This document shows positions 34,729 to 42,696 of a stretch of DNA of 64,000 nt, piece after piece (position 1 is the stretch's first letter; the number at the start of each line of letters is the position of its first letter). The stretch covers positions 1,364,001-1,428,000 of the forward strand of contig NZ_LBIP01000013.1 of assembly GCF_001280435.1 (NCBI RefSeq), read 5' to 3'. The position numbers and the translations under genes are program-made. The DNA is from Mangrovimonas xylaniphaga. GTDB lineage: Bacteria; Bacteroidota; Bacteroidia; Flavobacteriales; Flavobacteriaceae. The notes beneath the pieces are model-generated. The model was given only the letters and a program-made list of their open reading frames with translations, had not been told where the DNA came from and searched no databases.

Positions 34729-36031
34729 AATTTATCTTCGATTTAGAACCTTTATTCAAATAATAATCATTGAATACCAATAATTCAAAAATTATGATTA
34801 TCGAGAAATATTCATACCAGTAATCTAACAAGAAATACCCTAGTAAAACAATCAGCATAAACTTAGAATAGGTAAGATACTTACCATTTCTAACAAAAAA
34901 ATTAATATAAAAAACCAAGAATAAGCATATCCCAACCAGACCATACTCTCCAATAATTTTATTATAGAATGAAAATGGTTGGTTTGCAGTATTATTAATA
35001 TTATCCCAGGGATTTCTAAAATCATGTTTCCATATTCCAAAATGATGATCTCCAAACTCGGGTGATACATAGCTTATAGAGTTAGGATACCAACTTACAT
35101 AATCACCGGAAGTTATAAATGCAGTTCTTGAAGAAAAATTCCCCCCCCCCGCACCAAAGATAAAGGAGTCAACAGAGCTAGTCCAATAATCAAAGGTTTG
35201 CCAAAACGATTTTATTTTATATGGTGTATTTTCATCATTTTTAATAATTCTCGTTATATATCTCGAAGCATATGTAACATTGGTTGGGGATATCTCTTTA
35301 AAAATAAATAAAAAACCTATTCCAAAAAGAAGAATTAAAAATTTGTATTTCAATTGTATCTTAGAAAAGAAATAAATACTAACCAATAGCAGACCTAAAA
35401 AAATAACTAAACCACTCATATAGGTAGTCATTATTAGAACAATTGTAGCAGCCAAAGCTTTCTTCCATTCCTTTTTCATGAAATACATTAAACAGAAGAA
35501 AGACATGACTATTAAATTAACAGATGAGTTACTATAAATAGATTTAATAAAGTCTCCTGCCGAATTAGAAACACTATATGGGTTAATCGATTTAAATTCG
35601 AAAACAATTAAAATATATTGTATTACAACAAAAAAAATATTGAAATAAAAGAACAAATTAATTGTTTTTTCAATTTTAATCGGGTCATTTATTTTAAAGA
35701 AAAAACTTATTTGAGCCAAGGCACAAAAACTAAAAACCCAGAAAAAAAGCACCATCAAATAACTAGGTAAATATGAAAAAGTTTCAAAAAACAAATTGAA
35801 ACTCCCATATAAAATATGATAGAGAATTATTGTGAAATAAAATAAATTAAGATAATGAACTGTTAAAAAAGCTTTTGTTCTATATAAAAGGATAAAAATT
35901 AAACCTAGAAGTTTCAATTGAAGATTTCCTTGTACGGCCAAAATCAAAAAAATTAGAAAAGGAAAATCTATTTGCCAATTCTTAGGACTTTTGTGAACTT
36001 TGGAAAACTTATTTATTACATTCAAAGTCAT
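34712..36031 (-). CDS. Wzy-like polysaccharide polymerase with poly-G tract
   Basis: A 439-residue protein with about 11 membrane helices and a long periplasmic loop (about 255-350) containing YASRYITRIIKNDENTPYK, FGAGGGNFSSRTAF and the segment PFSFYNKIIGEYGLVG. The topology and loop motifs fit Wzy-type polymerases, which link repeat units in the periplasm. Codons 294-297 are encoded by ten consecutive G (35141-35150), in frame in this sequence; a change of one base would truncate the last third. The gene overlaps its neighbours by 17 bp and 23 bp, so such a shift would also affect coupled translation. Confidence 0.75.
   Translation of the reverse strand: MTLNVINKFSKVHKSPKNWQIDFPFLIFLILAVQGNLQLKLLGLIFILLYRTKAFLTVHYLNLFYFTIILYHILYGSFNLFFETFSYLPSYLMVLFFWVFSFCALAQISFFFKINDPIKIEKTINLFFYFNIFFVVIQYILIVFEFKSINPYSVSNSAGDFIKSIYSNSSVNLIVMSFFCLMYFMKKEWKKALAATIVLIMTTYMSGLVIFLGLLLVSIYFFSKIQLKYKFLILLFGIGFLFIFKEISPTNVTYASRYITRIIKNDENTPYKIKSFWQTFDYWTSSVDSFIFGAGGGNFSSRTAFITSGDYVSWYPNSISYVSPEFGDHHFGIWKHDFRNPWDNINNTANQPFSFYNKIIGEYGLVGICLFLVFYINFFVRNGKYLTYSKFMLIVLLGYFLLDYWYEYFSIIIIFELLVFNDYYLNKGSKSKINYEMGN
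35141..35150. repeat. Homopolymer of ten C (ten G in coding strand)
   Basis: Exactly ten C on the plus strand, flanked by T and G, in a gene and region with very low GC. It encodes the last base of Ala294 and three GGG glycine codons, which are rare elsewhere in these genes. Long G:C runs are prone to slipped-strand mispairing. Confidence 0.95.
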
Positions 36032-36995
36032 AAACTGGTAGTATTTTAGCTAAAGTTGAATTGTGACTACCAACATACAAGTGACAATTGGAATTTCTTA
36101 AAATAACATTTTGATAAACCTTAAAATAGTCCTCCATTGTCACCCCTCCCCTATCTTTCATCAGGTTTTTATCTACCGTTGGGTGTATGTTATTTTTGAA
36201 TTCCTTAACGTTATCAAAATGCCGTGTCCTTAAAATATTTATTTTATCATATATTTTCTCATGTGGATAACAATCACTTTTAATTTCAGAGTTAGTAAAG
36301 TAGTTTCCTCCATTCAAATCGATTCCAAGCATTACAATTTTTTTGTAACCTAAAGCCTGGGCAAACATTACAGCACAGCCTATATGACTATTATGGTGGA
36401 CAAGAGATTGCATTGTTAATCCCCCCTTTTTAGAAAAGAGATTATTTAAATACTTTTCAAGAACACCTGGATAAATAGTTGGTAGTAATTTAGGTATATG
36501 CACATACATATTTTTTTTATGTCCATATGTACTCAAATCAAATCCACTTTTAATTACATGCTTGTATTGAAAAAACATATCTACATTTGTAAACCTATCT
36601 TTAGTCACATCACAAAAGAAAGATTGCATCTCCCTTAATGGTATCATCTCCATTAAATGGTAATCAGGAATAACAGGATGGACAAAAGAATAATTAAGTC
36701 CTATTATATTATTTCTTTTAATTTCTTCCCAGTCCTTTTTTGTTAATTCATTAATAGATTCTCCACTACCTAGAATGAATACGGTATCAGATTTCTTCTT
36801 CTTATCAACATAACTAGTTACATTCTTATACCTTTTCAATTTAGCATGCACCTTAAAAAACAGCTGCTTTACCTCAGATTCAGAATACATTTGTAAAAAT
36901 TCCCTCCCTTCTTTGGTTCCAAAAATATTTTGATTCTTTATCAAAAATAGAAGAGATGAAAGTCTGCCTAGGTAATGAAAAATAATGTTTGTCAT
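36009..36995 (-). CDS. GT42/MptE-like protein, candidate CMP-sugar transferase
   Basis: A 328-residue protein. VFILGSGESINELT (72-85) is the glycine loop, followed by IIGLNYSFV and PDYHLMEM. Residues 201-229 (HNSHIGCAVMFAQALG, YKKIVMLGIDLNG) closely resemble the central motif of Campylobacter Cst sialyltransferases (GT42; also the related DUF115/MptE-like fold). His271 in NNIHPTVDK may match the GT42 catalytic His, and CHLYVGSHNSTLAKILP resembles the C-terminal motif. A CMP-sugar synthetase lies three genes away. Thus a transferase that uses a CMP-activated acidic sugar is inferred. Family placement is from recalled sequence patterns, not a search. Confidence 0.6.
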   Translation of the reverse strand: MTNIIFHYLGRLSSLLFLIKNQNIFGTKEGREFLQMYSESEVKQLFFKVHAKLKRYKNVTSYVDKKKKSDTVFILGSGESINELTKKDWEEIKRNNIIGLNYSFVHPVIPDYHLMEMIPLREMQSFFCDVTKDRFTNVDMFFQYKHVIKSGFDLSTYGHKKNMYVHIPKLLPTIYPGVLEKYLNNLFSKKGGLTMQSLVHHNSHIGCAVMFAQALGYKKIVMLGIDLNGGNYFTNSEIKSDCYPHEKIYDKINILRTRHFDNVKEFKNNIHPTVDKNLMKDRGGVTMEDYFKVYQNVILRNSNCHLYVGSHNSTLAKILPVYDFECNK

Positions 36996-38404
36996 TAAAG
37001 CCTCTTTAAAATTTTAAAAGTATTTATTAATGTGAATATTAAAACTAGCATAGTTAATAGTGCTTTTGTTACAACCCCAGAATCTTTAAATAAATAACAA
37101 GTTACCAATAGTAAACACGTATAAAAAATCCACCTCAATGGGTAAAATTCATAGGGGTACAGTTCTTTAAATTTAGTAATATAAAAACCTGCATAACCTA
37201 TAAATAAGAATGCAAAAAATGTTGTAATGACTGCTACTTCATAACCATAAATTGGAATCAAAATAACGTTAAGAATAATATTTACTATTCCTGCAATAAA
37301 TGAAATTTTCCAAAATTCCTTTGTTTTTTCATAATAATAAAAAACAGCTGCCATTGCTGTATACATAGGTTTATAAGCATATGACATAGTTAAAATTACC
37401 CCTATTCTATATGAATTAACCAAATCATCATTTTTTACCATTAAATGAAAAATTTCCTTTAGCCATAAGGCTAATAAAAATGAAACAAACATGACAACAT
37501 AGTTTTCTAGAAAGATTATGCTTTTTAAAAAATCTGTTTTATTATTTCTCTTAAAATCTTTTATCAAGAGAGGTGTTGACGCTTGATGGATACTTTCTGA
37601 AAAAACTCGAGCATAGCCAGCAAATTTATAAGCAAAATCATAAGCACCAATATTCGCTGTACTTACATTCAATTTTAACATAACTAACCTATCTGAAAAA
37701 TCGAGTAAGAAAAAAGCACTGGTATGTGGCACTAAAGGCAATGATAACTTTAAATGCTTTTTAAGAGCGGCTTTTCGAAACAAAAAATTAGGTAACAACC
37801 TTAATTTTATCCATATAGGATATATCAAAGAAAGAAACATAAAGGTTTCAGAAATAAAATTACTCCATATCCAACCTAAATATCCTAACCTTAAAATTGC
37901 TATAAAATAATAATTAAGACCAACTGTCATAATTCCAAAAAATAAGGCTCTAATACCTATCTGAATTGGTTGCTCTGCTAACTGATAATATTTTTGAGAA
38001 ATGATTTGAATTGAAGAATAAAATATTATTGGAGCTATCGTTAGAGCTATTACTTTTCCAATATTTTTAGCCGCTTCAACAGGAAGGATAAAATACAACA
38101 AGAAACTTGTTATTACTCCTAATACAATAGCCCAGCAAAAAATAAACCCTTGTATTTCATTCCAAATAATTTTGAATCCTCTCCCGTGAGAATGATGAAT
38201 AAAACTATTCATTAGAATTATTTCTAAACCTAAAGTCTTAATAACCGTGATTCCTGTAACTAAAGAAAAGATTATACCATATATTCCATAATCTACATTT
38301 GTTAGAAAAGGTGTTATAAATGGTAATATTAAAAACCCCATTAAAATGGGAAGTTTTGGTAAAATAGCGTAAATGAAGGAATGACTAATTATTTTTTTGA
38401 TCAA
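36995..38404 (-). CDS. Polysaccharide flippase (Wzx-like)
   Basis: A 469-residue MATE/MOP-type transporter with 12-14 membrane helices that moves undecaprenyl-linked repeat units across the inner membrane. It opens IKKIISHSFIYAILPKLPIL, has the conserved LSLPLVPHTSAFFLLDFSDR near the middle and GAYDFAYKFAGYARVF after it. The start is TTG at 38404: a TAG lies three codons upstream and no ATG occurs before residue 22. It overlaps the next gene by one base and lies 14 bp after the HAD gene. Confidence 0.88.
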   Translation of the reverse strand: MIKKIISHSFIYAILPKLPILMGFLILPFITPFLTNVDYGIYGIIFSLVTGITVIKTLGLEIILMNSFIHHSHGRGFKIIWNEIQGFIFCWAIVLGVITSFLLYFILPVEAAKNIGKVIALTIAPIIFYSSIQIISQKYYQLAEQPIQIGIRALFFGIMTVGLNYYFIAILRLGYLGWIWSNFISETFMFLSLIYPIWIKLRLLPNFLFRKAALKKHLKLSLPLVPHTSAFFLLDFSDRLVMLKLNVSTANIGAYDFAYKFAGYARVFSESIHQASTPLLIKDFKRNNKTDFLKSIIFLENYVVMFVSFLLALWLKEIFHLMVKNDDLVNSYRIGVILTMSYAYKPMYTAMAAVFYYYEKTKEFWKISFIAGIVNIILNVILIPIYGYEVAVITTFFAFLFIGYAGFYITKFKELYPYEFYPLRWIFYTCLLLVTCYLFKDSGVVTKALLTMLVLIFTLINTFKILKRL

Positions 38405-38418
38405 AACGAGCTATTCTT

Positions 38419-39048
38419 TTAAATGACAACCTCACTAAAGGCCTCTATATAGTTATGGGCTCTCGCCTTTAAAGATATATTGTTATATGCATAAAAGGTA
38501 ATATCATTGCTTTGAGCAGCTTCCAAATCATTTATAGAATCTCCTATCAAACAAATGCAGCTTCTTTGATATCTGTATTGTTCTAACAAATTTTTAACTA
38601 ATTGCTTTTTTGGAGTGGGAGAACCGTGAATAGAAATAAAATAAGGAGTTAAACCCAATTCTTTGCATAGAAATCTAAGCTCTTCTTGATCTGATCCAGA
38701 AACAATATGAAAATTATATTTTTGGTAATTCTCTTTGATAAAATTTACCGAATCCACTATCAAATTCTTAGGGTTGGTCAGCTCTTGCTTCATTAATCCA
38801 GAAAACTCCTTTGCATATGCCATGACTCCTGCTTCCGAAATCTCTTTACCTAAAATTTCTTCATAGAAGTGCCTAATTTTCACATAACGAGAAAGCCCTC
38901 CATTGATTCTATGATATTTCATTAATTGCGATACCTGATCACTTGAGAAGTCTTTAAATATTTCTTCAAACCCCCAATCCCTAACTGACATAGAATCTAA
39001 AATAACACCATCAAAATCCCACAATATAGTCTTCATTATAGTCTTCAT
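38419..39048 (-). CDS. HAD-superfamily phosphatase of the ulosonate cassette
   Basis: A 209-residue Cof/PGP-type HAD hydrolase with a helical cap. Catalytic Asp motif DFDGVILDS (about 10-18), motif II FHIVSGSDQEELR, Lys in SPTPKKQLV and motif IV IGDSINDLEAA. The likely substrate is a phosphorylated sugar acid, by analogy with KdsC or NeuB-pathway phosphatases; this rests on position between the CMP-transferase and the flippase. Met1 (39048) or Met5 (39036) could be the start. Confidence 0.87.
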   Translation of the reverse strand: MKTIMKTILWDFDGVILDSMSVRDWGFEEIFKDFSSDQVSQLMKYHRINGGLSRYVKIRHFYEEILGKEISEAGVMAYAKEFSGLMKQELTNPKNLIVDSVNFIKENYQKYNFHIVSGSDQEELRFLCKELGLTPYFISIHGSPTPKKQLVKNLLEQYRYQRSCICLIGDSINDLEAAQSNDITFYAYNNISLKARAHNYIEAFSEVVI

Positions 39049-39058
39049 TTAATTCTGC

Positions 39059-39730
39059 CTAGTTTACAAATTTGTGCCTATAAATCATTTCTCCCAATAA
39101 AAAGTCATCCGGCCAATCTATATCCACACTTTCAAAACCATTAGTCACATACAAAAAAGGGTGTTTTCCTATTCTATCCCCATATTTAATATAATTTTGT
39201 CGTGTATTTATAAAAAATCCACTATTGACTTCAAAAATCAATGGAAGTGTTTGAGTTCTTGGCCATTTTTCAACATCTCTATCATAGTTTATAGGTCCAT
39301 TCTCATCCCATAAAAAAGTCTGAATTTTATTGACTGTCATCAAACTGTCAAACTGATCTTCAATAAAAAACTTCTCTATAGCTCTTTCAAAAGTAACTTC
39401 CGCAATAAAAGGAGATGTTACATGTGTCCAAAGAATATGTTCATCATCTATAATAGTAGGCACATAATTTATTAATTCATCGGTACTTGTTTCAGAAGTC
39501 GCCAAGTGCTCTGGTCGAAAATCTATTTCGATTTTCGAACTATTAAATGATTTCGCAATTCTAATTACTTCAAAATCGTTACTAGACACTACTATTTTAT
39601 CAATATTTGAAACATTCAAAAGCGTTTTAAGCTTAATCGTTAACAAGCCTCCTTTTATTCCTGCAAAATCCTTAGTGTTTTTATTGGGAATTCTTTGACT
39701 GCCAGATCTACATGGAAGAAATACCGTCAT
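39059..39730 (-). CDS. CMP-sugar synthetase (acylneuraminate cytidylyltransferase family)
   Basis: Activates a 2-keto sugar acid with CTP to CMP-sugar + PPi. The 223 residues match the NeuA/KdsB-like fold: FLPCRSGSQRIPNKNTKDFA (P-loop-like CTP site with the conserved Arg and Lys), IVVSSNDFEV, LWTHVTSPF, WPRTQTLPLIFEVNSGFFI and VDIDWPDDF (metal-binding Asp). Sialic acid, legionaminate, pseudaminate or Kdo-like substrates are all possible; no NeuB-type synthase is nearby. It lies 1 bp from the aldolase fusion gene and 10 bp from the HAD gene, clearly one unit. Confidence 0.85.
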   Translation of the reverse strand: MTVFLPCRSGSQRIPNKNTKDFAGIKGGLLTIKLKTLLNVSNIDKIVVSSNDFEVIRIAKSFNSSKIEIDFRPEHLATSETSTDELINYVPTIIDDEHILWTHVTSPFIAEVTFERAIEKFFIEDQFDSLMTVNKIQTFLWDENGPINYDRDVEKWPRTQTLPLIFEVNSGFFINTRQNYIKYGDRIGKHPFLYVTNGFESVDIDWPDDFLLGEMIYRHKFVN

Positions 39731-39731
39731 T

Positions 39732-41273
39732 TCACAAAAAACTATATAATGAAACTACTTCCAAATTTTGATATTTTGTAGGCGTAAAAGTCTTTATTGT
39801 AACACTTTCAATATTGACGGCATCATCAATGACTTGTTGATTTTCATTAGCAATCACGAATTGGTTTTGATTCATGTTCACATCGTATCCATCAAACCCT
39901 ACAAAGTATAACTCCTCTGCTCCTAAATCTATGGCCGCTTGTATAGCAATTGCCATAGGAGAATCGGTAGTAACTTTCGTAAATTCAATACTGTGAAGTT
40001 CCTTGGCCAACTTATAAATATCTTCTGAAATCGAGGTTCCCATAGGTCTTGGAAATGGGGGATACACACAAGTGATTGTAGCAGTAGCACCGTTTGGAAT
40101 CTCCTTTAAAATTTTATCACTTTCAGAACCTACCAAACCAAAAACTTGGTCACAAGCTACACTAGCATATTCTTTAATATTTCTTGCCCCTGCATGAATG
40201 AGTATTGCCTCATTTTGTGGGTTTTCAAGAAATTTCTGAATAGCCACTTTATGGTCTCTAGCTGTTTTCCCTCCACCAAGAATAATTGCCTTTGCATAAC
40301 TATTAGACTTTTCTAAAACCGGTAATTTCAAGTTATCCTCTAACTCCTGTTTTTGATTATTCAATGCGTTAATAATATGGCCAAGTGGGTATCGGTTCAT
40401 CCCCACCCATTCCATCACTTGTTTTTGAGGTAACGATTTGGCACCAGAAAACATATACGGCAAACTAGTCCCCCATTGATATTGCTTTCTAAGTTCTTCA
40501 AACTCATGAACCACTTTACTTAAATATCTATAAGAAACCGGTAATTTTCTTGAGCTCTCAAGATATGTCAGCAATAACTCTGTTTTTAGGTTACCTGCTC
40601 CTCTACCCATTCCTGTAATCGTGGCATCTACAATTTCACATCCTTCCTGCAAAGCTGTAATGGTATTAATCAAAGCCATTTCTAAATTATCATGGCCATG
40701 AAACCCTAAAGGCACTTGAGTTTTAGACTTTACCAACTGAACTATTTCCTTAACATCCTCTGGCATTACACCTCCATAAGAGTCTACCATATAAAAATAA
40801 TCAACAGTATTCTCCAAACCTTCGAGCGAATCCAAAAAAGAACCGTCATTCTTCCAATTGGACATATACATAACATTGAATGCTACTTTAAATCCTTCAG
40901 CTTTCACCACCTTAGCCAATTCAATTGCCCTTAAAATATTTTTTGGATCAATTGCCATTCTCACCATGGACACGTATGGTTTTGCACTTTCCAACAAACC
41001 ATTTTGCACATGCTCAACTCGAATATCCTTCTCATTTAAAATGATTGTCAACTCCTTAGATGGCATTAATGTTTTCAGCTGCCTTAATACATATTCAGGA
41101 CAATAATAATACTGGCCTAAATATCCTTTCAAAGGAATGCTTCTGTAGCCAACTTCAACATAATTTATTGGTAAATTTTCCATGGCAATGGCATATTCCT
41201 CGACCAATGCTTCATCAAAATCCCAATTAGTATAATACCCCCCATCTCGAAGGGTACATTCGAGTAAAATCAT
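39732..41273 (-). CDS. HMGL-type aldolase fused to GT42/MptE-like domain
   Basis: A 513-residue two-domain protein. Residues 1-315 form a DRE-TIM metallolyase/aldolase: LLECTLRDGGYYTNWDF (3-19, catalytic Arg9 and metal ligand Asp10), GFHGHDN with metal-binding His192 and His194, and GMGRGAGN at 221-228. It is closest in pattern to 4-hydroxy-2-oxovalerate aldolase and HMG-CoA lyase, which make or break C-C bonds of pyruvate or acyl-CoA. Residues 325-513 are a separate Rossmann-like domain: AIILGGGKTARDHK, then DSPMAIAIQAAIDLGAEELY and FVGFDGYD (437-464), the same pattern as the GT42/MptE-like protein at 36009. Inferred role: condensing pyruvate with a sugar aldehyde to give a 2-keto-3-deoxy acid for the CMP-transferase. 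Confidence 0.7.
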   Translation of the reverse strand: MILLECTLRDGGYYTNWDFDEALVEEYAIAMENLPINYVEVGYRSIPLKGYLGQYYYCPEYVLRQLKTLMPSKELTIILNEKDIRVEHVQNGLLESAKPYVSMVRMAIDPKNILRAIELAKVVKAEGFKVAFNVMYMSNWKNDGSFLDSLEGLENTVDYFYMVDSYGGVMPEDVKEIVQLVKSKTQVPLGFHGHDNLEMALINTITALQEGCEIVDATITGMGRGAGNLKTELLLTYLESSRKLPVSYRYLSKVVHEFEELRKQYQWGTSLPYMFSGAKSLPQKQVMEWVGMNRYPLGHIINALNNQKQELEDNLKLPVLEKSNSYAKAIILGGGKTARDHKVAIQKFLENPQNEAILIHAGARNIKEYASVACDQVFGLVGSESDKILKEIPNGATATITCVYPPFPRPMGTSISEDIYKLAKELHSIEFTKVTTDSPMAIAIQAAIDLGAEELYFVGFDGYDVNMNQNQFVIANENQQVIDDAVNIESVTIKTFTPTKYQNLEVVSLYSFL

Positions 41274-41385
41274 ACAATTTTCTAATAATTCTAAGGAATT
41301 ATACTTTCAATCACAAAAAACAATATGATAAGTGTAATCCCTTTCTAAAAACAAAACCCTTTAACTCAATCAAAAAAACTACATC

Positions 41386-42642
41386 CTACACCACCATCCC
41401 GGCAGCAACAGTTTCATTGGTTGCATCATCTACTAAAATGATGCTTCCTGTTGCTCTATTTTCCCGATAAGAATCCACCATTAAAGGCTTTGTAGTACGT
41501 ATTTTAACTTTGGATATATCATTCATATTTAGCTCCTTGTCCTCTTCGTTTCTCGCCAAGGTATTGATGTCTATTTTATAAACAATTTCCTTGATCATTG
41601 CCTTTTGGTCATTTGAGGTGTGTTTAATTGTGTATTTCGCCCTTGGTTTGGCTGCACTATTGTTTAACCAACAAAGCATCACCTCGATGTCCTGAGAGGC
41701 CTCAGGCATATTATTGGAACGTACAATCATATCTCCTCTACTAATATCAATATCATCTTCCAAAGTCATAGAAATGGACATAGGCGCAAAGGCCTCTTCT
41801 ACGGAACCATCAAATGTATCCAAGCTTTTGATTTTAGAAGTAAATCCAGAAGGCATCACTGTAACCTCATCTCCTGCTCTAAATACACCACTGGCAACAC
41901 GACCAGCATAGCCTCTATAATCTCTATTGTCATCATCACTCTGTGGCCTCAAAACAGTCTGTACCGGGAAGCGGGCATCCACTTTATTCACATCGCTACT
42001 GATGTGCAAGGTTTCCAAGGTATGCAACAAAGGGGCACCTTGATACCAATCCATATTCTCAGATCTATTCACAACATTATCTCCTAAAAGCGCAGAAATT
42101 GGAATAAAACGAACATCCTTTACCAACATTTTAGAAGAGAAATCTTCAAACTGAGTAATAACATTATTATACGCCTCTTCAGAATAATCCACCAGATCCA
42201 TTTTGTTAATACAAACAATCACATGCGGAATCTGTAATAGTGAAGCAATGAATGAATGACGTCTCGTCTGCTCAATAACACCATGTCTGGCATCCACCAA
42301 AATAATGGCCGCATTGGCTGTTGAAGCTCCCGTAACCATATTTCGAGTGTATTGAATATGCCCTGGTGTGTCAGCGATAATAAACTTACGCTTTGGTGTA
42401 GTAAAATATCTATAGGCTACATCAATGGTAATTCCTTGCTCGCGTTCGTCGCGTAATCCATCAGTAAACAAGGCTAAGTCAACACCTTCATGTCCCTTCT
42501 TCCTACTTGTATTTTCAATGGCTTCCAGCTGGTCTTCAAAAATGGATTTTGAATCGTACAAAAGTCTTCCTATCAAGGTACTTTTCCCATCATCTACACT
42601 TCCAGCAGTTGTAAAACGTAATAATTGATTGCTATCTAACAT
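41386..42642 (-). CDS. cysN: Sulfate adenylyltransferase, GTPase subunit
   Basis: With CysD, converts ATP + sulfate to APS, driven by GTP hydrolysis. The 418-residue EF-Tu-like protein has G1 GSVDDGKS (14-21), G3 DTPGH in FIIADTPGHIQYTRNM, G4 NKMD and two beta-barrel domains. It is not fused to CysC, and is shorter than the E. coli protein (475). It lies 54 bp after cysD; a 112-bp gap with a small inverted repeat (41286-41301) separates it from the aldolase gene. Confidence 0.95.
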   Translation of the reverse strand: MLDSNQLLRFTTAGSVDDGKSTLIGRLLYDSKSIFEDQLEAIENTSRKKGHEGVDLALFTDGLRDEREQGITIDVAYRYFTTPKRKFIIADTPGHIQYTRNMVTGASTANAAIILVDARHGVIEQTRRHSFIASLLQIPHVIVCINKMDLVDYSEEAYNNVITQFEDFSSKMLVKDVRFIPISALLGDNVVNRSENMDWYQGAPLLHTLETLHISSDVNKVDARFPVQTVLRPQSDDDNRDYRGYAGRVASGVFRAGDEVTVMPSGFTSKIKSLDTFDGSVEEAFAPMSISMTLEDDIDISRGDMIVRSNNMPEASQDIEVMLCWLNNSAAKPRAKYTIKHTSNDQKAMIKEIVYKIDINTLARNEEDKELNMNDISKVKIRTTKPLMVDSYRENRATGSIILVDDATNETVAAGMVV

Positions 42643-42696
42643 CTTTTATTGTTTCTTTATTTGAATACTGAATTTTCTTCAGTAATACTTTAATTT

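Noticed and set aside
36421-36431. Run of six C and five T as a second phase-variable tract
   Set aside because: Six bases are within chance and too short for efficient slippage.
39059-39730. Calling the CMP-transferase kdsB or neuA
   Set aside because: The sequence fits the broad family, but there is no NeuB/KdsA partner and the pathway is unusual, so no gene symbol is given.
41286-41301. Inverted repeat TAATTC-TAAG-GAATTA as terminator between cysN and the aldolase gene
   Set aside because: AT-only stem and no T-run; may be chance or an operator, so left unassigned.
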